In this document: one piece after another, positions 1 to 6,735 of the stretch
Numbering within the stretch: position 1 is the stretch's first letter
Layout: each line of letters opens with the position of its first letter
NCBI GenBank assembly: GCA_900550415.1
Contig: URSO01000054.1
Location: forward strand, 1-14,928
Reading direction: 5' to 3'
DNA: 14,928 nt
Source of the DNA: an uncultured Collinsella sp.
Lineage (GTDB): Bacteria > Actinomycetota > Coriobacteriia > Coriobacteriales > Coriobacteriaceae
The notes under the pieces: model-generated
What the model saw: the letters and a program-made list of their open reading frames with translations, nothing else
Databases searched by the model: none
What the model was told of the DNA's origin: nothing
Program-made: the position numbers and the translations under genes

Positions 1-40
1 AATCAGAACGTCATAGGTTCGAATCCTATACGCCGCACCA
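1..40 (+). tRNA. tRNA, 3' part only (possibly tRNA-Arg)
   Basis: The window opens inside a tRNA. Visible parts are the end of the anticodon loop (AA), the 3' half of the anticodon stem (TCAGA), a five-base variable loop (ACGTC), a T-arm with stem ATAGG/CCTAT and loop TTCGAAT at 13-29, the acceptor 3' strand ACGCCGC, discriminator A and an encoded CCA at 38-40. The anticodon lies before base 1, so identity cannot be read. The loop ending in AA followed by TCAGA resembles tRNA-Arg(ACG) of other bacteria, which is an inference only. The 3' end is copied again at 211-230. Confidence 0.85.
21..40 (+). repeat. Direct repeat copy 1: tRNA 3' end
   Basis: Bases 21-40 run from the T-loop to the CCA of the partial tRNA. 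They are identical over 20 bases to 211-230, at a distance of 190 bp. The similarity continues in diverged form through the following terminator. Confidence 0.9.
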
Positions 41-50
41 ATTGAGTTAT

Positions 51-78
51 AAGCCTCCGGAAGCGGGGGCTTTTCCTT
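51..78 (+). terminator. Rho-independent terminator of the first tRNA
   Basis: The stem AAGCCTCCG (51-59) pairs with CGGGGGCTT (64-72) over nine pairs, one of them G-T, around a GAAG loop. A short T-rich run, TTCCTTT, follows. It begins ten bases after the tRNA CCA, as expected for a tRNA terminator. A diverged copy lies at 240-269. Confidence 0.75.
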
Positions 79-89
79 TACGGGGGCAT

Positions 90-210
90 TGCGGAGATTC
101 GAACCTCGGTCGAGGCGCGAGCGTTAAGAAAACGCGGAGCGTTTTTAGCGAGCGGGCGAGTCCGCCGGCAGGCGGGCGAAGCCGGTGCGGATCCGCGCAG
201 CGGATGCGCG
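90..210. repeat. GC-rich multi-hairpin element between the two tRNA 3' ends
   Basis: This stretch carries no credible gene but several tight inverted repeats. AAAACGC/GCGTTTT (129-145) has a 3-base loop. CCGCC/GGCGG (162-175) has a 4-base loop. GCGGATCCGC (187-196) is a perfect palindrome, and ATCCGC/GCGGAT (191-205) has a 3-base loop. Short GCGAGCG/GGCGAG/GGCGAA words recur. At 96-106 it contains the reverse complement of a tRNA T-arm core. The look is of a REP-like or tRNA-associated intergenic repeat; which family it belongs to cannot be said from this copy alone. Confidence 0.6.
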
Positions 211-230
211 GAATCCTATACGCCGCACCA
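211..230 (+). repeat. Direct repeat copy 2: detached tRNA 3' end
   Basis: These 20 bases are identical to 21-40 (T-loop remainder, T-stem 3' side, acceptor 3' strand and CCA). Upstream there is no matching 5' half, because the GC-rich hairpin element joins directly. This copy is therefore a tRNA remnant and not a gene. A copy of a tRNA 3' end at some distance from the tRNA is what integration into a tRNA gene or a local duplication would leave. Confidence 0.85.
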
Positions 231-239
231 TTTGAGATT

Positions 240-269
240 AAAGCTCCCGGCAACGGGGGCTTTTCTTTT
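240..269 (+). terminator. Rho-independent terminator, second copy
   Basis: AAAGCTCCCG (240-249) pairs with CGGGGGCTTT (254-263) over ten pairs around GCAA, followed by TCTTTTG. It is a diverged duplicate of the terminator at 51-78, and it sits at the same distance from the copied tRNA end. It is likely still functional and insulates the downstream gene. Confidence 0.7.
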
Positions 270-392
270 GCGCCAGCTTGAGTGCTTTTGTCCAAAGGGA
301 CGATTTCCTGTCGACTCGTGTAAGATTCCGAGTAGATGTCGCGACTTATTCGCGACCACTCCTTCTCAAGCGACCGATCAGGGTGATATTTC

Positions 393-2834
393 GTGGCAGA
401 GCGTCCGACATACAAGCTCAGGTTTCTCGATCCCAAGAAGCGCTTTCCGGCGATGCCCGAGCAGCCTGCGGGACGCTCATATGGCGTGGTCTGGAAACTC
501 TTTGGCGAGGATCAGCATGAATCTTGTTATGTCGTCGAATTCGTTGGCAAAAGCCATGTGTCGCTTTTGGGCTACGTAAGCGTTTCGGGTGAGGTGTACA
601 AGGTGGACCGCCCCGTTAGCGAGGCTCCGCTGCCCAACGATCCCGACATGGAACTAGTCCTTGATGAGTCGGATTCCAGTATTGGTGAGATTATGGTAAG
701 GGAAGCCAACGGTGCAATGCGCGCGTGCGCGCAAACTGCCGGCTCTCCCGAAGGCCCCATGCGCGAGCAATCCGACCACGAGACATGGAATTCGATCCGC
801 GCCCTTCCTTACGGCGAGTTCATGGCATCGATGTTCCTGCGCTACGTGATATTCGCTGACTCCGAAAATGCCATTGCGAGAACGGCGGACGCCGACGGAC
901 TCGATGCGGACATGCAAAACGTTGTCGACAAGATCAAGCTCGTAAAGTTGCCCGAGCCGGTCGAGGTGTTTTTGGGCTTTAACACGGCACCGCTCCCTGA
1001 TGCTATCGAGACGCTGCTTTACCGCGTTGATCATGCCGAGAATCCGAGCGGTATCGAGCGTTATGCCGCCGCCCTTATGAGCGAGGTCGACTTGCCCCGC
1101 TTGCGCACTATCGCCGCTAAGTCCGAGATGAGCCTGGCTCGCATCGATCGCTCAAAGCTTTTCTATCTCAATTTTGATCGCAGCCTGCTGGACCAGGACG
1201 AGATTGACATGCTGCTTGCCATCGAGTGCCGTCTTAACCGTCTCTCTGGCATCCTTGAGCACATCGGGGCCGGATTGGTCCCTGCGGCATCCTCGCCGAG
1301 CCTTGAGGGCTGCGCGCTCTTTGATGCGTGGCATATCGCCAAGACGACCAACGGTGTTCCCCGACTGCTCGATACGGCCTCGAGCGATAACCCGTGGGCA
1401 AAACCTGGCACGGTCGCGTGCCAGCCGGGCGGAGAGTGGGACGTGCGCACCCGCTTCGCGCGTATTGTCGAGGCGCTTAACGTGGTCACAAGGCTCGACT
1501 ATACCTATCGGGCAAACGTTGCCGAGGGGATTGTGCTCGTTCGGTTTGGGCAGTCTGTCGTAGACGCCATGCCGCAACGTGAATACGACGCTCAAGATGA
1601 CGCCTGGCGCGAGCTGGACGAGGACACGCGCGCGATCTGGGCCGCGGAGCACGATGCGCGCGTGGCAATCACGCTTGCGGCAGCGTGTTTTGCCGCGGGC
1701 ACCTGCATCACGCGCTGCTATGTGCAGATTGCTGCTCCCGACAGTGAGCAGGGCGAGCGCGTTGTCGCAACGTATTTCTTTGGGCGTGCGGCCTATCTGG
1801 CCGATTGCGTGCCTGTCGCCAAGGATCTTGAGAGCATGGACATGGACGATATGCCGTGCAAGCGTGTGCTTGAGGCGTATGAGTCAACCGCTCCGGAGAC
1901 GATTGAGCCTGCGGAGGTTCATGCTCGTCCGCGTGATGACCATCGCACGCTGCCGCCGGCGCTGCGCGATCTGCTGCTTGCCGATACGGCTGATGAGTTG
2001 GAGGTCATGGAAGAGGACGACGACCCATACGTGGCCCGCGTTGTTGAATTGCGCGAGCAGGCAAAAGTCGACCGTACAGGTGCTTTTGAAGGCTTTTCTC
2101 GTCTTGCCGAGGAGTTGGAGGCTAAGTGCGCCATCGCCGAGCTTTTGGCGACAGGTCCGGTTCAAACGCAGTTTTGCGATAACCAGCTGGTGCGCATGGT
2201 GCTACCGGTGTTGGAAGAAGACCGCTCTGTGCGAATCCTTCGTGCGCCCGATGCGCTGTACTTTGCCCAGCACGAGATCTGCAGCTTTTACGCCGAGCAA
2301 GAGGACTTTGAACGAGCGCTGCCCGAGGTGCGCCATCTTTACGATCTGGCGCGCTCGTCCATGCAATCGCACTTTGCGCTCATCAACGTGCTTGCGCGTT
2401 TGGAGCGCTTTGACGAGATTATCGAGGTGGCGCGCCACGGCCTACGTATTGCCAGCGATCGTTCTGCAATCGGCTACCTGTTCTATCGCTTGGCGTTTGC
2501 CTATTGGAATTGCGATCAGCTCGACTTGGCGCTGGCTTGTTACCGTCTGGTGCCGCGCGGCGAGGAGTCGGGCAGCAGCGCGCTGGAAGAAATGCAGGGC
2601 CTTATGAACGAGATGGGCGTCAGCGAGCCTCCGACGTTCGAGGAAGCGGTCGAGACCATCCACAAGGCTGGACTCGAGCTGCCGCCAGTGTCCGCCGTGA
2701 CGAATCAGCTGGCAGATGCCGCTGTGCAACTGGTCGACAACGGGTTCTTTTTCCTGGCACGCGGTTGCATCTTCCAAATGTGGCGCACCATGGGCAACGA
2801 CGAGCTCGGCTCCCTCAACCGCTCGCTGGGGTAG
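393..2834 (+). CDS. Hypothetical protein, 813 aa, TPR-like C-terminal region
   Basis: This is a long frame with coding-like codon use, and I do not recognise its family. The start is GTG at 393, with a weak AGGGTG ribosome site about eight bases upstream. The next in-frame ATG is about 20 codons in and has no better site. There is no signal peptide or membrane segment, so a cytoplasmic protein is likely. Residues 1-75 are beta-rich. The middle is acidic and mixed. A very acidic linker around 535-550 (EVMEEDDDPY) leads into helices. Residues about 620-725 form helical pairs that read like degenerate tetratricopeptide repeats (for example AFAYWNCDQLDLALACYRL), which usually mediate protein-protein contacts. 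It stands alone between tRNA loci, so context gives no functional clue. The coding call is strong; the function is unknown. Confidence 0.88.
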   Translation: MAERPTYKLRFLDPKKRFPAMPEQPAGRSYGVVWKLFGEDQHESCYVVEFVGKSHVSLLGYVSVSGEVYKVDRPVSEAPLPNDPDMELVLDESDSSIGEIMVREANGAMRACAQTAGSPEGPMREQSDHETWNSIRALPYGEFMASMFLRYVIFADSENAIARTADADGLDADMQNVVDKIKLVKLPEPVEVFLGFNTAPLPDAIETLLYRVDHAENPSGIERYAAALMSEVDLPRLRTIAAKSEMSLARIDRSKLFYLNFDRSLLDQDEIDMLLAIECRLNRLSGILEHIGAGLVPAASSPSLEGCALFDAWHIAKTTNGVPRLLDTASSDNPWAKPGTVACQPGGEWDVRTRFARIVEALNVVTRLDYTYRANVAEGIVLVRFGQSVVDAMPQREYDAQDDAWRELDEDTRAIWAAEHDARVAITLAAACFAAGTCITRCYVQIAAPDSEQGERVVATYFFGRAAYLADCVPVAKDLESMDMDDMPCKRVLEAYESTAPETIEPAEVHARPRDDHRTLPPALRDLLLADTADELEVMEEDDDPYVARVVELREQAKVDRTGAFEGFSRLAEELEAKCAIAELLATGPVQTQFCDNQLVRMVLPVLEEDRSVRILRAPDALYFAQHEICSFYAEQEDFERALPEVRHLYDLARSSMQSHFALINVLARLERFDEIIEVARHGLRIASDRSAIGYLFYRLAFAYWNCDQLDLALACYRLVPRGEESGSSALEEMQGLMNEMGVSEPPTFEEAVETIHKAGLELPPVSAVTNQLADAAVQLVDNGFFFLARGCIFQMWRTMGNDELGSLNRSLG

Positions 2835-2883
2835 GCGAAGCTTTCAAGAGGGAAAGGCTGCTAGGCAATTAGAAAATTTCCTC

Positions 2884-2912
2884 TTGCCCATCCTTGGCTG
2901 TTTGGTTACTAT
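2884..2912 (+). promoter_or_regulatory. Candidate sigma-70-type promoter of tRNA-Ser
   Basis: TTGCCC (2884-2889) and TACTAT (2907-2912) are separated by exactly 17 bases. Each matches four of six consensus positions. The predicted start lies about seven bases before the mature tRNA end at 2927. Confidence 0.5.
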
Positions 2913-2926
2913 AGAACGGCTGTTAC

Positions 2927-3017
2927 GGAGAGCTGACCGAGAGGCCGAAGGTGCTCGCCTGCTAAGCGAGTATGCCCCAAAAGGGCATCTGGGGTTCGAA
3001 TCCCCAGCTCTCCGCCA
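2927..3017 (+). tRNA. tRNA-Ser (anticodon GCT)
   Basis: This is a complete class II tRNA of 91 bases with encoded CCA. The acceptor GGAGAGC pairs with GCTCTCC, followed by discriminator G and CCA at 3015-3017. The anticodon stem CTCGC/GCGAG encloses loop CTGCTAA, with GCT at 2961-2963 reading serine AGC/AGU codons. The long variable arm (TATGCCCCAAAAGGGCAT region) is the hallmark of tRNA-Ser. The T-arm TGGGG/CCCCA encloses TTCGAAT. All stems pair fully. Confidence 0.97.
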
Positions 3018-3031
3018 GTAAGACTTTAAAG

Positions 3032-3058
3032 AGGGGTTCCGAAAGGGACCCTTTTTTA
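3032..3058 (+). terminator. Rho-independent terminator of tRNA-Ser
   Basis: GGGTTCC (3034-3040) pairs with GGGACCC (3045-3051) around a GAAA tetraloop, with A/T closing pairs outside. Six T residues follow. It starts about 15 bases after the tRNA. Confidence 0.85.
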
Positions 3059-3071
3059 GTTGAACCACGTT

Positions 3072-3089
3072 AGCTGGGGATTCGAACCC
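3072..3089 (-). repeat. Inverted copy of the tRNA-Ser T-arm
   Basis: These 18 bases are the exact reverse complement of 2992-3009, the T-arm and start of the acceptor 3' strand of the tRNA-Ser upstream. The match ends sharply on both sides. T-arms are themselves nearly palindromic, which raises the chance of partial matches, but the copy extends into the AGCT beyond the stem. Confidence 0.75.
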
Positions 3090-3090
3090 T

Positions 3091-3123
3091 AAAAAAGAAG
3101 GCATCCGAAAGGATGCCTTCTTT
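3091..3123 (-). terminator. Terminator of the D,D-carboxypeptidase gene, bidirectional form
   Basis: A perfect ten-pair stem GAAGGCATCC/GGATGCCTTC (3097-3120) encloses a GAAA loop. On the minus strand a run of six T follows (3096-3091), serving the gene that ends at 3148. On the plus strand only a short TTT follows, so it may also back up the tRNA terminator. Confidence 0.88.
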
Positions 3124-3147
3124 CAGTGAGCGTATTGTTCTTCGGCC

Positions 3148-4488
3148 CTACACCTCAGGAGCCTTGGCTACGGTCTCGCTCTCGGCTGTGAGCGGTCGGT
3201 TGTCGATGCGGCGGCCCAGGCGGTCGAGCTTCACGAGCAGCCACTCGATGGGATTGGGCCCCGTTCCTTCCTCGTCGGCAACCAGGTCCATAACGGCGAT
3301 CTTGGTGCCGTCCTGCTTAAGCGTAACGCTGCCCACCTTGTCGCCAACATGCACCGTGCCCGAAAGGTCATCGTAGTTAACCTTTTCGGTCACTTCGCCG
3401 GCGAGTGAGAACACCGTTGCCTGTGCGGCGGGGTCGGCGAGCGTGGCGTCGATCGTCTTGTCCGTCCAATCTGTCTGGCTAATGCGCGCCATGAGCGGGT
3501 TGCCGTTGGCGGTCTTCTCCTGCGTGTTGGCGATCGCGACCGTGACCTTGTGGCCGTAGTACCAGTTGGCAAGGGTGGCGGTATCGGTAAAGCGCTGGTC
3601 GGTGGTGGTGGAGTTCAAAATAACAGTGTAGATCTCGTCGCCGTCGCGGTTGTAGGCGCTCGTAAAGCAATAGCCCGCGTCGTCGGTGGTGCCGGTCTTG
3701 CCACCAATGTTTCCGTCCTGACCGAGCAAAACGTTGTGCGTGTCCATGGAATGCGAATGGTCTGAGCCATCGGCGCCCGTGACCTCAATCCAAGAATCCT
3801 CGCTCGCGACGACTTCACGAATCGTATCGTCTTTCATGGCTTCCTGCATCATCAGTGCCACGTCATGTGCGGTTGAGTGCATGTCGCCGGCCCACTCATC
3901 AAAGTCCAGACCGTGTGGGTTCTCAAAGACCGTGCCGGTGCAGCCGAGCTTTTTGGCGCGCTCGTTCATGGCCTTCACAAAGGTTGCCTCGGCGTCTTTG
4001 GTCTTGGGGTCGATCTTTTTGCCCACGTACTCGGCAAGCACGATGGCGGCGTCGTTGCCCGAGGGGATCATCAGGCCGCGTAGTGCCTGCTCCACGGTGA
4101 GCTCGTCGCCTTCGAGCAGGCCGGCAGTCGAGTTGCCTACGGTGGCGGCAGCGTTGCTCACCGTGACCTTCTCGTCCATCTTGCAGTTTTCGACGGTCAG
4201 GATTGCGGTCATGACCTTGGTGATCGAGGCAATTTTTACCTGCTCATCGGCGCCGCGTCCATAGTAGACGGTGCCGTCCTTGCCCATAACAAGGGCATTA
4301 GTTGCCTCGATATCGGGCAGGTTTTCTGTCGTGATGCCGCGGACGTCGGCGGTCTTGCCGCAGACGTCGTCGGTCGTGAGCACTTGGGCACCGGCAACAG
4401 CAGGTACGCCGGCAACAAGGGCGATGGCGCAGGCGAAGCCGGCAGCAAGCTGGGCGGAGCGTTTTGCAAAAGAGGTGAGGGACTTCAC
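3148..4488 (-). CDS. dacA: Secreted D-alanyl-D-alanine carboxypeptidase (S11 family, PBP5-like)
   Basis: This serine D,D-carboxypeptidase trims the terminal D-Ala from peptidoglycan pentapeptides outside the membrane. Numbered from the GTG at 4488, the protein has 446 residues. A signal peptide occupies about 1-34 (basic n-region, hydrophobic LAAGFACAIALVAG, cleavage near AGA-Q). The catalytic triplet is SITK 88-91, SGN 143-145 and KTGT 264-267. A C-terminal beta-rich domain follows, with an amphipathic stretch (IEWLLVKLDRLGRR) near the end that could touch the membrane, as in PBP5. The start is uncertain: the frame is open up to a TTG at 4599, with another GTG at 4524, and none has a clear ribosome site. 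I chose 4488 because it gives a normal signal peptide. It is divergent from a VanR/VanS-like pair. The family call is firm; the gene symbol is by analogy. Confidence 0.93.
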   Translation of the reverse strand: MKSLTSFAKRSAQLAAGFACAIALVAGVPAVAGAQVLTTDDVCGKTADVRGITTENLPDIEATNALVMGKDGTVYYGRGADEQVKIASITKVMTAILTVENCKMDEKVTVSNAAATVGNSTAGLLEGDELTVEQALRGLMIPSGNDAAIVLAEYVGKKIDPKTKDAEATFVKAMNERAKKLGCTGTVFENPHGLDFDEWAGDMHSTAHDVALMMQEAMKDDTIREVVASEDSWIEVTGADGSDHSHSMDTHNVLLGQDGNIGGKTGTTDDAGYCFTSAYNRDGDEIYTVILNSTTTDQRFTDTATLANWYYGHKVTVAIANTQEKTANGNPLMARISQTDWTDKTIDATLADPAAQATVFSLAGEVTEKVNYDDLSGTVHVGDKVGSVTLKQDGTKIAVMDLVADEEGTGPNPIEWLLVKLDRLGRRIDNRPLTAESETVAKAPEV

Positions 4489-4527
4489 AGATTTCGCTTT
4501 CGACGGGATGGTCTCTTCTGGCACTAG

Positions 4528-4533
4528 AGTATA
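4528..4533 (-). promoter_or_regulatory. Possible -10 box of the carboxypeptidase gene
   Basis: TATACT reads on the minus strand from 4533 to 4528. It is a good -10 match, but no clear -35 lies 16-18 bases upstream. If used, transcription would start near or inside the GTG at 4524, which favours translation from 4488. Confidence 0.35.
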
Positions 4534-4685
4534 TCGTTTGCCGGCGACGACGATCGTTGCGTGCGCGCATGGCCCGCATTCGTGCTCGAATGGGCGCAAG
4601 GGTGCTTAAGGTCGACTTAATCGCCCACGCTTGTTGTGTGTGGCGGGCGCCGCCTCGGGCATAATGGAGCGCGAGAGGAGCACGC

Positions 4686-5381
4686 ATGAACGAGCGCATA
4701 CTGGTAGTTGATGACGAGAAGGCCATCGCCGACCTGGTTGGTATCTACCTTACAAAAGAGGGCTTTGACGTCCAGATCGCCTACAGCGGGGCCGATGCGG
4801 CCAAGGCAATTCTGGAACAAGAGTTTGACCTGGCACTGCTCGATGTCATGCTGCCCGATATCGATGGCTTTGAGCTGCTGCGTACCATCCGTGCCAGCCA
4901 TACCTATCCCGTAATTATGTTGACGGCACGCGATGCCCAGCAGGATAAGATCGAAGGCCTTTCGCTTGGCGCGGACGATTACGTGGTCAAGCCGTTCCGC
5001 CCGCTGGAGCTCATCGCGCGCGTTCATGCTCAGTTGCGTCGCTACACCAGCTACGGTAGCCGCGCGCAGGCGACCGAGTTGCCGACTCTCCAGCTCGACG
5101 GCCTCGAGATCAACCGTGACGCTCGCTCCGTGACGGTGGACGGTGCGCCGGTGCGCCTCACGCCCATCGAGTATTCCATCTTGCTGTATCTGGCCGAGCA
5201 TCGCGGCAGCGTAGTGCCCGTGGAGGACCTGTTCCGCGCGGTGTGGAACGAGGACTTTATGCCCGGCTCCAACAATACGGTGATGGTGCACATTCGTCAC
5301 CTGCGCGAAAAAATTGGTGACGACGCTCAGAAGCCGCGTTTTATCAAAAACGTCTGGGGCGTCGGCTACATCATCGAATAA
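4686..5381 (+). CDS. VanR-like response regulator (OmpR/PhoB family)
   Basis: This is a DNA-binding response regulator of 231 residues. The receiver domain (about 1-120) has the acidic pair D9/D10, phosphoacceptor D53, T80 and K102. A winged-helix effector domain (about 130-231) ends in the usual WGVGY motif. Several stretches (YPVIMLTARD, KPFRPLELIARV, SNNTVMVHIRHLREK) are very close to what I recall of VanR of glycopeptide-resistance operons, so it belongs to the VanR branch. The ribosome site AGAGGAG at 4674-4680 sits five bases before the ATG. CATAAT at 4660-4665 is a possible -10 without a good -35. The kinase gene follows 26 bases later, so they form a two-gene operon. The neighbouring divergent carboxypeptidase is a plausible target. 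No vanH, vanA or vanX genes are present, so this is not evidence of vancomycin resistance. Confidence 0.93.
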   Translation: MNERILVVDDEKAIADLVGIYLTKEGFDVQIAYSGADAAKAILEQEFDLALLDVMLPDIDGFELLRTIRASHTYPVIMLTARDAQQDKIEGLSLGADDYVVKPFRPLELIARVHAQLRRYTSYGSRAQATELPTLQLDGLEINRDARSVTVDGAPVRLTPIEYSILLYLAEHRGSVVPVEDLFRAVWNEDFMPGSNNTVMVHIRHLREKIGDDAQKPRFIKNVWGVGYIIE

Positions 5382-5407
5382 CGCTGTTCGCTTGTGAGGA
5401 TCTTGAT

Positions 5408-6646
5408 ATGACAAAAGACGATAGACAGGCATTCGAGGTGCCCGATCGGCTCTTTGAATACGTGAGGGCGGTCGTCGATAATCGCGCGCTTGCGACGGTG
5501 CTGCTCTTTTTGCTGAGTCTGCTGCTAATCGGCATTGATAACATCGCCGGTATCTTGGCGGTGCTACTCATCGGCTTCTTGCTGATCGGTCGCTTTGAAA
5601 TCGTGCGTCGTTGCGTGGTAATCGGCGGTGCCGCGTGGGTCATGACGCTGGCGATTGGCACCGTGGCACTCGGTGGCATTAAGGGACCGGTGCTGTTCGA
5701 TGCCGGCTTTGTATTCAACATGCTTGGCTTTGTCCTGGCGCTTGCCGTGTGCGTCTTGTTCTTTTGCGGCCGAGCGCTGTATTACCAAGGCTACGAGCAA
5801 GGGGAACAGCATGCCGATCGCGTGCTTGCGGCCCGTATCCAGGACCGCCTGATCGATCATCCTGACGCCTGGGACAACATCGACGGAGACTTCCTGGAGG
5901 TCGAGGGCGCGCTCAACCGCGCGCGCGATCGCGAGCGTAAGGTGCAGCAAGCCCTACGCGACGAGTCGCATCGCAAGGACGACTTGGTCACATACTTGGC
6001 GCATGACTTGCGCACGCCGCTTGCCAGCGTGGTGGGCTACCTCTCGCTGTTGCAGGAGGCGCCCGACCTGCCGGTTGAGCAGCGCGCGCACTTTACGGGC
6101 GTGGCGCTCGACAAGGCGCACCGACTCGACGCGCTTATTGAGGAGTTCTTTGATATCACGCGCTTTAACTTCCACGATATTGTGCTCACGCGCGGCTACG
6201 TCGACCTGGGATTGCTGCTGGCACAGGTGGCCGATGAGTTCTATCCCATTCTCAACGAGCAGCACAAAGATGTCCAAGTTGATGTGCGCGAGGACCTGAC
6301 GGTGCTCGTAGATGGCGACAAGATGGCTCGCGTGTTCAACAACATCATGAAAAACGCCATCGCCTATAGCTACGAAGGATCGACCATCACGATTGAGGCT
6401 GGGCACCAAGATGACGGTGGAGTGCGAATTCGCTTTATCAATCAGGGTGATCCGATTCCGGCGGCTAAGCTCAAGGTGATCTTTGAGAAGTTCTATCGCC
6501 TGGATGCGGCGCGCGCGACCAATCGCGGCGGCGCCGGGCTTGGCCTTGCCATCGCCAAGGAGATCGTTGCGGCGCACAGCGGCACCATTGCGTGCGAATC
6601 GACACCCGAGCACACGGTGTTTACCATTGCGCTGCCCGCTGCATAA
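5408..6646 (+). CDS. VanS-like membrane sensor histidine kinase
   Basis: This is a sensor kinase of 412 residues, the likely partner of the regulator just upstream. The N-terminus has about four hydrophobic segments (roughly 28-43, 46-61, 69-90 and 100-120) with only short outer loops, so it probably senses within or near the membrane. A linker of about 75 residues leads to the phosphoacceptor H199 in LAHDLRTPL, then an N-box (NNIMKN, 311-316) and the ATP-binding G-box GGAGLGLAIAKE. The core (for example YLSLLQEAPDLP and FEKFYRLDAAR) closely resembles VanS as I remember it. VanS of VanA type has two transmembrane segments and an outer loop, whereas this one appears to have four. The ribosome site GTGAGGA at 5394-5400 precedes the ATG by seven bases. 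The signal sensed is unknown; cell-wall stress is the natural guess. Confidence 0.93.
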   Translation: MTKDDRQAFEVPDRLFEYVRAVVDNRALATVLLFLLSLLLIGIDNIAGILAVLLIGFLLIGRFEIVRRCVVIGGAAWVMTLAIGTVALGGIKGPVLFDAGFVFNMLGFVLALAVCVLFFCGRALYYQGYEQGEQHADRVLAARIQDRLIDHPDAWDNIDGDFLEVEGALNRARDRERKVQQALRDESHRKDDLVTYLAHDLRTPLASVVGYLSLLQEAPDLPVEQRAHFTGVALDKAHRLDALIEEFFDITRFNFHDIVLTRGYVDLGLLLAQVADEFYPILNEQHKDVQVDVREDLTVLVDGDKMARVFNNIMKNAIAYSYEGSTITIEAGHQDDGGVRIRFINQGDPIPAAKLKVIFEKFYRLDAARATNRGGAGLGLAIAKEIVAAHSGTIACESTPEHTVFTIALPAA

Positions 6647-6707
6647 CCAGCGTGCCCTTACAAACACTTGACAATGCGCTCACGTGCGTATGAGCCGCAA
6701 TTTCTAC

Positions 6708-6735
6708 TATCGATACTGCTGAATTGATATCGATA
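6708..6735. promoter_or_regulatory. Paired TATCGATA palindromes upstream of pstB (candidate operator)
   Basis: TATCGATA occurs at 6708-6715 and again at 6728-6735. The second extends to the perfect ten-base palindrome ATATCGATAT (6727-6736). Their centres are 20 bases apart, about two helical turns, and they sit directly before the ribosome site of pstB. This is the arrangement expected for a dimeric regulator bound on one DNA face. It does not look like the enterobacterial Pho box. Confidence 0.4.

Noticed and set aside
90..230. A complete second tRNA gene ending at 230
   Set aside because: Only the 3' 20 bases match. There is no D-arm, anticodon arm or 5' acceptor strand in the preceding GC-rich hairpin sequence.
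1579..2607. A 342-codon plus-strand frame inside the 813-residue gene
   Set aside because: The translation is Arg/Ser/Cys/Trp-rich without any motif, and it overlaps a frame with clearly better coding character.
3148..6646. A vancomycin-resistance gene cluster
   Set aside because: Only VanRS-like regulators and a PBP5-type carboxypeptidase are present. The ligase, dehydrogenase and dipeptidase genes needed for resistance are absent from the window.
6668..6696. TTGACA at 6668-6673 as the -35 of a pstB promoter
   Set aside because: At 16-18 bases downstream there is only TGAGCC-like sequence and no -10 box. TACTAT at 6705 is too far away.
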